DNA from: Orientallactaga sibirica
Taxonomy: Eukaryota; Chordata; Mammalia; Rodentia; Dipodidae
Assembly (NCBI GenBank): GCA_036365145.1
Contig: JAEOAD010000030.1
Location: forward strand, 9,634,001-9,698,000
DNA: 64,000 nt
Reading direction: 5' to 3'
Both the position numbers and the translations under genes were made by a program. Numbering within the stretch: position 1 is the stretch's first letter; every line of letters begins with the position of its first letter. This document shows, one piece after another, positions 34,080 to 46,029 of the stretch. A model generated the notes under the pieces. The model had not been told where the DNA came from. It saw nothing but the letters and a program-made list of their open reading frames with translations, and ran no database searches.

Positions 34080-34822
34080 GTGTGCTTGTTATAAATAATC
34101 TATATTGAGCATAAGAGCTTAGTGTACCTCTCAAATGGTCACTGCCATTTTCACCAGTGAAGAATTAAGTACCATTGTTTTTTGGGGGGGAAGGTTCTTT
34201 TCAACCTTGTAATTATAGCACTTGTTTGTTTGCAAATCAGATTATTCTGTGGATAACTGAATTTTGTGTCACGGACTCTAAGGCTATGAAATGGGAGAGA
34301 GAGGAACATATTTGCTGCCCTGAAGTCACAAGGCAAGAGCCAGTGTGGTGGGTGTGGGTGTGGGTTGGTGAGACATTAATTTCCTGGCTTGGAAAAACCT
34401 TAGGAACACTGTTGATCTGAATTGGACGCTGTTGAGGATGCTCTTGCTTGGTATTAAAGCACAGGTATTCAGTTATACTTGTTACAGCAAGGTAAGGAAG
34501 ACTTTATCAGGACCATTGCACTAGGCATAAGGACAACTTGTGGTTGGAGAGACTGGTTTTATTTCTGAATACAAAAAGCATTGGCAAGTGGCAAACTTAT
34601 AGCCAAGGATCAAGGTGGAGACCAGTGGATGGAAAATTCTATAGGGAATGAAGTTAAGAAGGGGGTTCTGGCTATATCAACCTAATGGGTTTCTTGCTGA
34701 ACACAGATCAGGGTGAATGGACATTGCCTGAGGGTGATGGAGGATGAAGGACCTGAGATATCCCAGTGATCTTGTGTCAAGATTGAAGATTCTACTAAAC
34801 TGATTTAGTAGGAATATTTGTA
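34080..34822. other. Non-coding DNA, nothing recognised
   Basis: No coding frame or named repeat. Confidence 0.4.
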
Positions 34823-34835
34823 GAAACTGGATTTT

Positions 34836-34853
34836 TTTTTTTTTGAGAGACAC

Positions 34854-34885
<32 letters not shown>

Positions 34886-35103
34886 GGAGAGGAAGACAAA
34901 TAGAGATGGGCGCGCCAGCAGCCTCTCAGCCTCTGTGAACGAAATCCAGATGTGTGCGCCCCCTTGTGGTCAAGTGTGGCATTGCGCTCTTGCGTCACTT
35001 TACATCTGGCTAAAGGTGGGACCTGGAGATTGGAACTGCTGGAGATTGGAACTGGCTGGTTTAGGAGGCAGGCACCTTAACCCCTAAGCCATCTCTCCAG
35101 CCC
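34836..35103 (-). mobile_element. tRNA-derived SINE (long type)
   Basis: Target duplication gaaactggatttt at 34823-34835 and 35104-35116. Carries a private internal duplication, 'ctggagattggaactg' repeated at about 35023-35055. Confidence 0.97.
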
Positions 35104-35116
35104 GAAACTGGATTTT

Positions 35117-35690
35117 GTAAGTAATGTACAAATGGGCCTGGCAGAAGGTTCAGGAACAACTAACTAATAAATATGTCACTGACCAGGCCTTGGAAGTCAG
35201 GAACAGGTGATTGATGGAGGTCACAGGGACTGGTGATGAAGGGCACAGGGCAGAGGCAGACATTTATTCTAAGTGGACAACATCAGAATCATTTGAAAAT
35301 CTGAATTATTTTTTTTTTTGTTGGCTTGCTGGTTTATATTGCATAATAAACTATACATTTTATGAGTATCTAATTGTAGGCCTCAAAAGCAAAAAGGTAA
35401 GGAATATGTTGCCATTGGTTCTGACTTATTGGTCACAAAGCCAGTAGCCCATGTGGGCAATTCCAGAGACTTAGATGGTGTAACATCAGCTGTTTGGGTC
35501 AGACAGGGTATCATTTTATTCCTCTGGGTGAAAGTTTTTGTTCGTGTCTCTTTCTTATTTTAATGATCCTGTCACCTTCATGTAGAAGTGATTATACACC
35601 TTTGAAACTACCACAAACCAAGTAAGGAAATACAGGAAGAAGAAATGTCTTATAACAGCAAATCTTTAGTTTGAAGAATTCCATGAAAAG
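35117..35690. other. Non-coding DNA, nothing recognised
   Basis: No coding frame or named repeat. Confidence 0.4.
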
Positions 35691-35694
35691 GCAA

Positions 35695-36062
35695 TTGCAT
35701 GGATATTGTAGGTCCCTTCTTGTTGCTGGGATAAAGCACCAGAAAAAAATATATAGCTGATGGGAGAAAAGTTTTCATTTTATTTTATTTTGGCTTGCAG
35801 TCTTGAGGGGAAGCTCTATGATGGCAGGAGAAAGCATGGCATAAGCAGAGGCTGGACATCACCTCTGCCCCAGCAGGTAGAAAACAGCAGCAAAGGAGTA
35901 AGGCCATTAACACTGGCAAACTGGGGGCTAATGCAGCTATTAAGGTCTACCCCCAGCAACACATCTACTTCAGCAAGGCTTTATCTCCCAAATTGCTACC
36001 GGGGTTCAAACATTCAGAGCACATTAATTTATGGATAACATCTGATTCAAACCACCACAGGT
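35695..36062 (-). mobile_element. Old interspersed repeat, probably LTR-type
   Basis: 'cttgttgctgggataaagcacc', 'ttttggcttgcagtcttgaggggaagctc', 'atgatggcaggagaaagcatgg', 'tgattcaaaccaccacag'. This wording is typical of an abundant rodent repeat whose reverse complement resembles a MaLR-type LTR. A relative lies at 42.6 kb. Family uncertain. Confidence 0.5.
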
Positions 36063-36220
36063 ACTAATGGTGTTAACTAAGCCACACATGACTATTTCAA
36101 ATATGCTCCCTGTGAAAGAAGTCTAATCAGTGCATTTCTTCTCTCTTTCTTCTCTTAAAAAAATGAAACTATATGTATTTCTTTGGAAGAAGCAATTGTC
36201 AGAAAATTATATATATATAT

Positions 36221-36363
36221 GTTTTTTGAAGTAGGGTCTCACTCTAGCCCAGGCTGACCTGGAAATCACTGTGTAGTCTCAGTGTGGTCTTGAACTCACA
36301 GTGATACTCATACCTCTGTCTCCTGAATGCTGGGATTAAAGACGTGTGCCACCATGCCAGGCT
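36221..36363 (-). mobile_element. B1 SINE
   Basis: 'gaagtagggtctcactctagcccaggctgacctgg' to 'gtgccaccatgccaggc', preceded by an (AT)n run. Confidence 0.95.
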
Positions 36364-37264
36364 AGAAAAAGCTAATATTTGTTTAGTTAAAATAATACCA
36401 GTTTTTGTTTTCAAGTGTGTGGTACTTCTTAATATGTGGCCAAATGTAAATAAACCTGGGTTTCTTTTTAAAAAACAAAAAACAAAAAACAAAAAAACTC
36501 CTGGGTTTCTTAAAGTTCAGCTGTGTAGTTATATTTGTAGTGAAAATTTAAGGCAGATTTGGTCAGCAAATTTAAATGCAAAATGAATAAATTATACCTT
36601 AAATTATACAGTCAAATAGATTTGTTGATAAAGTCACAATTGTGCACAATGCTTTTTGACATCAATTTGAAGGGTTTTTAGATTTGCTTTTAAAAACTAA
36701 GTATTGCACTTTTAAACATTTTTTTCATTTCGTTAATATTTCTCAAAGTTTATCAGAATATCAGCTACATGCTGATAGAATATGAATTGAGATTATTTCT
36801 AAAGACTAGTTGGATATGAATTGCCGAGTCCACAGAATTCAATGATGTTTCTGAGATTTTTCTCTCCTGATCCTATGCACTCCAAAGTACATGGACTCTG
36901 ATGAATGAAGATAGCTCCTTGTACTACTATGGACATATTAATTTCTATATTGGGAGATTATTGTGCTGACTTGACCCTCATGCCAAAAGAGATCATCCAG
37001 GCTTTTCAACCAAGACACTGCCTTTTCAAATCATGAAAGTTGGAAATTGTTCCCATTTATATCATATCATTTTAAAATGTAGTTGGCATTTATAGTCTAC
37101 CTTTATATAATAGCAGATGGTTTTGAATGTGTCTTCTCCATTAGATTGTAATTTACCATTAGATCATATCTTTAGTTCAATTCTCTATAGGTTATGGATT
37201 TATCAATATAGCATGACTATTCCTATAACTATAACTAATACTAACCAGCTGCTGGTGGCAATTT
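36364..37264. other. AT-rich non-coding DNA, nothing recognised
   Basis: No coding frame or named repeat; an A-rich 'caaaaaacaaaaaac' simple run lies at 36473-36497. Confidence 0.45.
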
Positions 37265-37277
37265 CTAAACTGTAATT

Positions 37278-37488
37278 AAAAAATATTTTATTTATTTTAG
37301 AGAGAGAGAAAGAGAGAGATGAAGAGGCAGAGAGAAAGAGAGAATGGGTGCACCAGGGCCTCCAGCCACTGCAAATGAACTCCAGATGCTTGCGCTCCCT
37401 TGTGCATCTGGCTTACGTGGGTAGTGGGGAATCAAACCGGGGTTCTTAGATTTTGCAGGCAAATGCCTTAATTGCTATTTCCCCAGCC
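37278..37488 (-). mobile_element. tRNA-derived SINE (short type)
   Basis: Target duplication ctaaactgtaatt / ctaaacttaatt at 37265-37277 and 37489-37500. Confidence 0.95.
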
Positions 37489-37832
37489 CTAAACTTAATT
37501 TTAACACTGGTAAAAAAGACTCAGTGAGGGTGAAATAAGTCTGATACTTTAATGCATTTTCAGTGACATTATAAATAAAAAATGGATCCATGACAACATG
37601 TATCAAAAAGCCATCTAAATGTTCACATGCTTGGTGTAGTAATACTATCTCCAGGACTACATCTAAGATAGTAACCTTATGTACAGGAGGCTATTCACTA
37701 CATAATATTTAAGAAAGAAAACTTGCAAATTGCCTGTATGTCATGAGTGGAAGATAAGTAGGTAAATTATATATAATTTATATTATATTATGTATAGTAT
37801 AGAATACTATATAGTCATTAAAAATGTCTATG

Positions 37833-37968
37833 AGGCCAGGTGTAGTGATGTATACCTATAATCCCAGCACTCTGAAGGCAGGGAAAAGAGGAGTTCGAGG
37901 CCAGGTTGATCAATAGTGAGTTCAAAGCTAGCCTGGCTTAAATAGTTAGAACCTGTCTCAAAAAGAAA
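37833..37968 (+). mobile_element. Old B1 SINE
   Basis: 'gaggccaggtgtagtgatg', 'aatcccagcactctgaaggcag', 'gagttcgaggccaggttg', 'gtctcaaaaagaaag'. Flanking (AT)n at 37760-37815. Confidence 0.85.
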
Positions 37969-37969
37969 G

Positions 37970-38445
37970 TCTATAAGGATAATGAAGCAATATGGAAAAA
38001 TGTTTATGATCTGCAATATTACTTAAGATGCATTTGATCATCATTAACAATACAAATTAGAATTAAATCTTCAACCAAGCATATAGAAATTAATGGAAAA
38101 GCATAACAATATTACTGTGTATTGATGGCTATGTATTGGGCAGTGGGCCAAGTATCTTTTCTTATGTTTTATAAATGGTTGTTAGTGTGCTTATTTCATT
38201 TAGTGGTCAAAAACCCTAGGCTTAGCCAGTAAACTTATGTAGCTATGTTAAATGATGAGACTTTGGGACCCAAAGTCTGTGCTTGAAACTGGCCATGCCC
38301 AAAACTTCCATACATGAGCACCCTAAAGTCCTTAGTCAAAATAGTGAATTTTCCCCCTAGAAAATTTACTTTTCTTCCACATATCAATTTAAATGGAACT
38401 GGAATATATGACCAGAAATCCACAAAAGCTGTGAAAGTTCCATTA
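37970..38445. other. Non-coding DNA, nothing recognised
   Basis: No coding frame or named repeat. Confidence 0.4.
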
Positions 38446-40130
38446 AAGTCTCTTTTTTTGGCTTGATCAAATTGGCCAGGGGTTTATCAATTTTGTTTAT
38501 TTTTTTGACAGAACCAGCTCTTTGTTTCATCAATTTTCTTAATTGTTTTCTTAGTTTCCAATTCATTAATTTCTGCTCTAATCTTAATTATTTCTTTCTG
38601 TCTGGAGCTTTTCAGGTTGGATTCTTCTTGTATTTCCAGTGTCTTTAGGTGGATGGTTAGGTTATTGATTTGGGAATTCTCTGTCTTTGTTATGAAGGCA
38701 TTTAGTGCTATGAATTTTCTGCTGAGGACTGCCTTCATCATGTCCCATAAGTTTTGGCATGTTGTGTTCTCATTGTCATTAATTTCTAGATATTTTGCAA
38801 TTTCATTTTTTATTTCATCCAGTACTCATTTATTGTTTAAAAGTGTGTTGTTCAGTTTCCAGGAGCTGGTGGGACTCCTGGCGCATCTTTTGTTTTTAAT
38901 TTCTAGCAATACAGCATTGTGATCTGATATCATGCAGGAAATTATGTCAATCTTCCTAAATATATGGAGGCAGGCTTTATGACCCAGTATATGATCTATT
39001 TTAGAGATGGTTCCATGGGCTGCTGAGAAGAATGTGTAATCTGTGGATTTGGGGTAGAATGTTCTGTAGATGACCATTAGGTCTAATTGATGTATGGTGT
39101 TGTTGAGCTCTCTTACTTCCCTGTTAATTTTCTGTTTGGATAATCTATTTATTGCTGATAGTGGAGTATTGAAGTCCCCAACTATGATGGTGTTGGTGGT
39201 TATTTCTGTTTTATTTTCAAGTAGGTTTTGTTTTATGAATTGTGGTGCACCTGTGTTTGGTGCATAAAGATTGATGATTGTGATATCCTCTTGTTGGATT
39301 GTTCCCTTGATAAGTAAGAAGTGGCCTTCTTTGTCTTTTTTGATTATTTTTATTTGAAGTCTATTTTATCTGACATATTAGTATACCTACACCTACTTGT
39401 TTCTTATTTCTGTTTGCTTGGAATATCATATTTCATCCTTTCACCCTGAGGAGGTATCTGTCTTTAGTGGTAATGTGGGTTTCTTGAAGACAGCAGATTG
39501 AAGAGTCTAATTTTCTGATCCACCCTGTTAGCTTATGTCTTTTGATGGGTGAATTAAGGCCATTAATATTTAGGGCAATAACTGTGAGGTTTGATTTAAT
39601 CCCTGCCATATTGTGGTAGTTGATGTGGTTTGGTATTTTTTTTTTTTTGACTTTGTAGTTTTTGTGCCTTGTCTGAGTTTTGTTATTGTGACCTTATTCG
39701 TGTAGGCTCTTGAAGATGGTTATTTGATTCTTCTGTGTGGAGAATTACCTGAAGTACTGTCTATAGGTTTGGCTTTGTGTTCAGATAGTTGTAAAGCTGA
39801 GTTTTATCGTGGAAAGTTTTTCTTTCACCATCCATTATGAGGGATACTTTTGCTGGGTAGAGTAGTTTGGCTTGGAAGCCATAAGTTCTTAGACTTTGCA
39901 GTATTCCATTCCAGGCCCTTCTGGCTTTCAGGGTTTCCATTGAGAAGTCTGAAGTAATTCTGATGGGGTTACTTGTATATGTGATGTGTTTTTTCTCCCT
40001 AGCTACTTTTAGGACTTTCTCTTTATTATCAATATCTAGAATCTTAATGATAATATGTCTTGGAGAATTTCTCCTTTGGTCCTGTCTGTTTGGAGTTCTG
40101 TTAGCTTTTTGTAACTTTATGGGACTTTCT

Positions 40131-40355
40131 TTTTTTTTTTTAAATTTTATTTATTTATTTGGAAGCACAGAAAGAGAGATATAAGAGAGGCAGACAGAGA
40201 GAATGGGCACACAAGGGCCTCTAGCCACTGCAAATGAAGTTCAGATGCATGTGCCCCTTGTGCATCTGGCTTACGTGGGTCCTGGAGAATCTAACTGGGA
40301 TCCTTTGGCTTCGTAGGCAAGCGCCTTAACCACTTAGCCATTTCCCCAGCCCTTG
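40131..40355 (-). mobile_element. tRNA-derived SINE (short type) inside the L1
   Basis: Target duplication atgggactttctttt at 40119-40133 and 40356-40370. Confidence 0.96.
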
Positions 40356-40781
40356 ATGGGACTTTCTTTTGAGAGAGTGGGAAAGTTTTCTTTGATAATT
40401 TTGTTGAATCATTTCTCCATGCCTTTGGTCTGAATTTCTTACCCTTTTGGTATTCCCATGATCTGAATGTTGGGATGTTTAAGGGTATCCCACACTTCCC
40501 TCATGTTCTGTTCACAGAAATTTTTGAACTTACTGAAACTTTTGGACTCATGAACTGTTTCTTCTGTTTTGGTCTTCCAGTTCTGAGTTTCTATTCTCCA
40601 CATGGCTGACTCTGTTCTTGAGAGCTTCTATAGAGTTTTGGGCTTGTTCAATTTGGTTTGTATTTTCTACTGTTTTTTTATGTATAGTTTCCGTCCCTCT
40701 GTTGAGGTTCCTTTTCACATCATTTTCTGATTTTCTTAATGCTTCTTGGAATTCATCATTACATTTATTTATGTTTTCATT

Positions 40782-41462
40782 TGTTGGACTTTGCTAAAAA
40801 TGGGCTTGGACTGTGAGGAGGTTGGCTTGAACTGTTGGACATGGCTGGGGACCTTGGGCTGTGGGGTTGCAGCTGGCCCTATCTATCATCAGGAGTCCCT
40901 GGCGACGGTGACTGGCCTTCTCTACGTTGTATGTTGTAGTGTGCCCTGTCATCGCCCAGAGCGGGCAGAACTGGCGAGGCCCTCTCCCAGACCCCAAAAG
41001 GCTCTGACCATTCCATAAGTCAGACTTTGCCCCCCACAGTTCCTGACCTTGTGGCTAGCTGCCCAAGAGACCCTTATGTGGCTGAAGTCACATAGCCTTT
41101 CCACCATCTCTCACCCCCACAGCTTTGAAGTCACAGCCTTCTGCCATTTCCCTTAACTCTCTTGCAACTCCTCCCCCCACAACTTTGAAGTTACTAGTTC
41201 TTCCACCACTTAGATAGCAGTCCATGCATCCAATTGCCATATAGTCTGTATGTACCACCTCAACCTTCCCCAAGTGTTTATAAACCCACTCCCCTTTTGA
41301 ATAAACAAGTGCTGTCCAACAGACGGTCTCCTGGGTGTTCATTACTTGTCATGTCGTCGCACTCACCCGTTTCTCCAGGACCCTGCTTCTTTCCCCTAAC
41401 TCCTCCCTCCCTCACCCGGGACATCAGTGGCCAACGACCCCAGGAAACAGTAAAGACCCACA
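40782..41462 (+). mobile_element. Solo LTR, class II-like (ERVK group)
   Basis: 681 bp beginning TGTTGGAC and ending GACCCACA, flanked by a perfect 6-bp duplication TTCATT (40776-40781 and 41463-41468) that interrupts L1 ORF1 cleanly. A TATA-like 'gtttataaaccc' at about 41277 is followed by AATAAA at about 41302 and a short R-U5-like end. The 6-bp duplication and terminal TG/CA are what class II endogenous retroviruses leave. There is no internal retroviral sequence, so it is a solo LTR made by recombination. It has fewer visible changes than the L1 around it and must be younger. ORFs on it are not genes. Confidence 0.85.
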
Positions 41463-41900
41463 TTCATTGAGCTTAGCCAGCTGGTTATTGAAGTCCTCTT
41501 TTTTTTTTTTTTCTCTCCTTCTGTCTTTGGAACCCTTCCTTATTCTTTTCTATTTGGTCTAATCTAGCTAGGACAGCATTTATACAGTTATTGGCCCTTT
41601 GCTGATTTTCTGCAAGTTCTGCTATTTGCTTGGCCAGGGTTGCATAGCTTGTCTCTTCATTTTAGGGTTCTGATCCTATTGTCTCTTCTGTGTATTGATT
41701 GGAGCCATCCACTGTGGGACTGGGCAATCTTGTTGGATTTACTTGCATTTGATTTTTTCATGTTATTCCTTTTGTGCTGTGGTCTGCACATCAGAGTGAC
41801 GGAATCTTACTAAATTCAGGAGGAGGCTTCAGTTTACTCTTGAAGTGTCTTCAGTGATTATTCCCTTTTATGTTTGCTTTGATTAGGCTTCTGATGGCAG

Positions 41901-42545
41901 TGGGGCCTGCTTGCTCTGAGGGAAGGAGCTCGTGAGGCTCTGTTGAGGGCCCAAGGACCTGAATAAGGGGCTTGTTGTTTGGTGGTTCGGGGTATGGGAC
42001 TGCGTGGTCAGGTGGCCTGAGGGAACAGGGGGTGGGTAGGAATGGGACAAAGTAGACTGGTGTTGTGGTGGGCTGTGGAATGTGTGGAGTGGGGGAGGAT
42101 GGGAATATGTGGTGGTTCTATGATGCTGAGGGTTGAGGGGATTGGACAGCAGGTCTGTTGGGACTATGTTGCAGGGGGTGGCGAGGACTGCCAGGTCCTG
42201 TAACACAGCAGGGCAGGGATATGGGACTCCTGGGGGTCAGATGAAGTGTTGGGTGGGGATTGGTGGCAGTCCAGGTAGGGTGGCAGGAAAGGGGAAGGAG
42301 GGGTGAACAATAGCCTGCTGGCCTGGATCCAGGGCTATGCATGGGCAGAGGGTGAGGGGGCGGCGAGGGGGATGGCGTTGAAGTGTGGAGCTCCAGCATA
42401 GGGATGGGGTGGCAAGGGGGATGGAATTTGCATGTGGAACTCACACACACGGGGGTGGGGGTGGAGCAGTGAGGGGGACGTAGCTCTCATGTGAAGCTCC
42501 CACACGTGGTGGGGGGTTGGTCTGGGGTGCATGTGTACATGTACT
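41901..42545 (-). promoter_or_regulatory. L1 5'UTR, G-rich on the plus strand, with ~53-bp units
   Basis: Follows the ORF1 start of the 38-42 kb L1. Strongly G-biased on the plus strand (C-rich on the L1 sense strand) with many runs of three or more G's. Three degenerate units start near 42369, 42415 and 42472, each reading 'agggggatgg/cg...', then 'tgtggagctcc' or a variant ('tgtggaactcac', 'tgtgaagctccc'), then a G-run. This is likely the remnant of an L1 promoter. Minus-strand P/H/S-rich ORFs of 65-110 residues here are composition artefacts. Confidence 0.65.
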
Positions 42546-42559
42546 TTTAAAAAATCAAT

Positions 42560-42865
42560 TCAAAACTGCCTTATTAGTTACTTTGTGTCACTGAGACCAA
42601 ATACCCTACAGAAGAAATTTATAGGAAGAAGATTCTTTTTTTGGCTCATGGATCAGAAGCAATAATACATCAGGGCAGCAAAAGTATAATGGAAGGCTGA
42701 GGCCACAAAAGTTGGAGTATGCACTAGCTGCTTGTTACATGGAGCTGCTAGGAAGCAGAGAGAACTTGGGCAGAAGCAGGGCTGATGCTGGGATAAAGCT
42801 ATAGGGTTTCAACCTGCTCCCTTCCCCTGGTGATCCACTTCCCACTCCCTCCCCTCCCCCAGCTA
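42560..42865 (-). mobile_element. Old interspersed repeat, probably LTR-type
   Basis: Same theme as 35.7-36.1 kb: 'ttagttactttgtgtcactgagaccaaatacc', 'ttttttggctcatggatcagaagc', 'gaaggctgaggccacaaaag'. Family uncertain. Confidence 0.45.
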
Positions 42866-42884
42866 GACATTGCACAAAGATGAG

Positions 42885-43005
42885 GCAAGCACAAGGTTAC
42901 ACATGCCTACTAGGTGGCGCAGGTGTCTGGAGTTCTATTTCAGTGGTTTAGGCCCTGGCGCGCCAATTCTCTCTCTCTTCCTCTGTCTCTCTCTAATTAA
43001 AAAAA
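42885..43005 (+). mobile_element. 5'-truncated tRNA-derived SINE
   Basis: 'aggcaagcacaaggttacac...gtgtctggagttctatttcagtgg', then 'ccctggcgcgccaattctctctc' and an A-rich end. Confidence 0.8.
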
Positions 43006-43009
43006 AACA

Positions 43010-44040
43010 AAAAAACAACAATCTTATATTTCACTGAGTTTTTCTGGGTGAATTGAGGCAATCTCCTGGCAGAAAGTAGCATTTGTAAGTTTGAGGAGAA
43101 ACCTTTCCTCACAATATTGAAAAGAGAACTCCAAATAGTCTGGGGATAGGAATTTGAGACATACTTTATGAGTCACTGTGATGACCTCCTAATTTATAAT
43201 AAAAGAAGCAAGCATGCTCTTCTGTGTATTTTCTTACTTCTTTCATATACTTATATTTGTTAGGATACACACACACACACACACACACACACATTTCCTT
43301 CGCTCAGAACTATATAAAACAGGATAACACTTGATTATGAAATAACTACCATTGTACTTTTAGTAAGCAAAGATACTCATTTAAAATTATGTAATAGGAA
43401 AAAATAATTTTCAAGGTTAACACACATATTTTTAAATTATCATTTTGATATATTTGTAATTTTGTAATTTGTAATTTTGTATCTATCAAGTAAAATTAAA
43501 TTAGGACAGGAGTCATGAAAACTTGAAAAATGTTGTCATAGTAAATCATAGGTAAGAAAATAATGTTCTTCTTGCACTTGGCTATAGCTTTAGGGAAGTG
43601 CTCTTTTTCCATGCAAACTGCCTGTGGAAGGGAAAGTGGCAGTGGTATGTTCTTATCAGAGAATGTTCTGTGAGATGGCTTTACAGTGCAGTTGAGGTTT
43701 GGAATGTTTACATGAATTATTGCATAAATGCAGAGTTAAAGCCCCAGTAAATATTAGTGGTTAAAATGCTAAATTTAATATAATATATTAGCTATTATTA
43801 GCTCCTTCATTCTTTGATTTTGAAGTTTGTCTTGTTTTACAGTTTTAGAAGATCTCAAAAAATCCAGATCATTCTTATTTTGTGACCAAAATGATGTTTT
43901 GTGTTCACAAGGCTGGAAACCTTCTTGCACATGAGTCTCTCTATTTTATACAATGTCTCCATTATTAGGGTCCTATGTAGTCAGTAGGTTGGTCTCCATC
44001 CCTTGTCTCAGCATCCTTGTGTGTGTTCATGTGTATATGT
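43010..44040. other. Non-coding DNA, nothing recognised apart from a (CA)n run
   Basis: AT-rich. Contains the microsatellite at 43266-43293 and direct repeats of 'gtaattttgta' at 43451-43480. Confidence 0.5.
43266..43293. repeat. (CA)n microsatellite
   Basis: About 14 CA units. Confidence 0.97.
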
Positions 44041-44330
44041 ATCCATGTATGAGTGTGGGCACTAGCATGCTATAGCATTCATGTGGGGGTTAGAGGACAA
44101 TCTCAGGTGTTGGTCCTTGTCTTCCATTTTGAGTTATGATCTCTTGTTTACTGCTATGTACACCAGGTTAGTCAATCCAAGACATTCCAGGGAGTCTCTT
44201 GAATCCACCATCCATCAGAAACTCTGGGTTTACAGATACATGCTATCTCATCCAGCTTTATATAGATTCAGGTTGTCATGCGTGCACAGCAAGAGCTCTT
44301 ACCCACTAAGCCCTCTCTTCAAGTCAGCAT
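44040..44330 (-). mobile_element. Old B3/RSINE-like repeat
   Basis: 'gtgtgggcactagcatgc', 'gttagaggacaatctcaggtgttggtcc', 'ggtttacagatacatgctatctca', 'cttacccactaagccctctcttcaa'. Confidence 0.7.
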
Positions 44331-44599
44331 CTTTTTTTGACCTCTGAAGAGAGATTCTGGGTGCCATCAGCATTAGCTTTCCCTCTGTGACACCTGCTTC
44401 CACTTCTGCTGATGTCTTTGTCGTGAGATAAACCCCACTACTCTGTCAGGAACTCTCGATGTGGGCTTGGGATCTAGTCCTTGTTCTGCCTTTTACCAGT
44501 TCTGCAGGCATAGACATGTCATTGTCCTGTTGAAGGCTTGAAACGAAATAAAAATACAAATATAGCCAGTTACCCATTACCCTTTTAAAAATTTTGATT

Positions 44600-45058
44600 G
44601 TGTTTTGAATGAGTATTTGTGTGTTGGGGAGGTGTTCTGTGTATGTATAGTGCATACATGTGTGTGTGCCCTGTGTGTGGTGTGTGTGTGGTTTGTGTAT
44701 GTATAGTATATGCATGTGTGTGTGTCCTGCACGGGGGGTGTATGTATAGTATGTACATGTATGTGTGCCCTGTGTGCATGAATTCAGAGACCAAAGGAGA
44801 TAGCGAGTATCCTCCTCTATGGAACTTCCTTATTGATTCCTTGAGACAGAGTCTTTAACTGAACTTGGAGCTGTTGCTTTTGGTCAGATTGCCTGACCAG
44901 CAAGTCCCAGAAATTCTCCTGTCCTTGCACCCTCAGGACTGGGGCTACAAGCATGTTTGGCCACACCTGGCTTTTTATGTGAGTGCTGGAGAGTGAAGTC
45001 AGGTCCTCATGCTTTGGGGCAAGTGTTCTTACCCACTGAGCCATGTTCCCAGTTCCCA
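44600..45058 (-). mobile_element. B3/RSINE-like repeat with (TG)n-rich arm
   Basis: The arm at 44620-44790 is rich in 'gtgtgtgtatgtatagt', with an imperfect repeat of about 50-60 bp ('gtatgtatagt...catg.gtgtgtg.cctg'). The body is 'ttgagacagagtctttaactgaacttggagctg' to 'cttacccactgagccatgttcccag'. The 69- and 89-residue H/T/Y-rich ORFs are microsatellite artefacts. Confidence 0.75.
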
Positions 45059-45059
45059 A

Positions 45060-46010
45060 TTATCCTTTTAAAGCTCTGATTCTGAGTATGTGAAATCCAG
45101 ATGCATTGTCTTTTGTTTGTTTGGGTATGCTTGTTTGCACACAGTAGTTCAAGGTCATTATATATCCATAGGGCATGTATCTTGCAAAGGACTAAGATTT
45201 TCCCGCTTTGTTTCAAAGTATACTGATTGAATACCATAAGCTGCTGAGTAATCAGCAGTGGGTTTTGAGACACTCAAGGTAACCCTGAAAACAGAAGATA
45301 AAACAGTGAAGTTCCAGGTTTTTTCTGTTCATGGGTCTGTTCATTCCGTTCATTCCCTGATGCTAATCCAATAGAGTGTAACGACTTTATTTTGCTCTTG
45401 AATTTTACCCAGAGGCTTGGTTGGGGCCCTCCCTTGGCTGGGTGCCCATGTAGAACATATGGCACTTCATGGAATGCAGATAATGGCTTCATTTCCCTTT
45501 TTCTTTTAATAGGTGGAAACCTGTGTGAGCAGGTAGACATTTCATAAAGTACAAATGAAAGTATTATGGCATTATTCATGCCAGAGCACAGCCAGCATAT
45601 TATTCTGATGAGCAAATCCCAGTGCCCTTCTTATTTCTACCCTGCTGGATATTTTGCTCATAACCCAGACCCTTGCTTTTAAAAGGTCACAGCTCAAAAT
45701 GTAACCCTTTCTGTAACTGCTTCTCTGATGTCACAGAAGTTGGGCCTGGAGCTTTTTAGGGAGGCTGATGGGCAGGTGGGTCCTGATTGGAAGGTTGGCA
45801 CAAGCTCCCCTCTGTAGCTGTGGGGCTTCTGGTGTCCACTCAGGTCCCATTGCCTGTGTCCTGCCTGGGAGATGGAAGGGAGGGCCCTGTTCCCGCCCCA
45901 TCTATACTTCACAGAAAAGCTCTCTACCCCTGTTCCTGCCAGGCTAGAGTCTGATTAGACTCTGATTTTTGCCTCAGGGCTCAGTGAGTAGGCTGAAATG
46001 TATATCACAG
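45060..46010. other. Putative intron 1, nothing recognised
   Basis: Less AT-rich than the neighbourhood, especially 45700-45910. No coding frame I believe; could hold conserved non-coding sequence. Confidence 0.4.
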
Positions 46011-46029
46011 AGGTGGAGTTTAGAAGGAA

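Larger units (their letters stand above)
38450..41900 (-). mobile_element. L1 body: ORF2 5' half and ORF1, 3'-truncated
   Basis: Minus-strand pieces in order from the right: ORF1 N-terminus (about 41.5-41.8 kb), ORF1 middle and C-terminus (39.8-40.8 kb), ORF2 endonuclease (38826-39077, with the endonuclease S-D-H motif) and the start of the RT region (38384-38741). The element stops at about 38450 with no 3'UTR or A-tail, so the 3' half is missing. That is not what target-primed insertion normally does. It is interrupted by a SINE (40131-40355) and an LTR (40782-41462). Multiple stops: defective. Confidence 0.9.

Noticed and set aside
41883..42532. P/H/S-rich minus-strand ORFs
   Set aside because: They lie in the C-rich strand of an L1 5'UTR, and their composition explains them.
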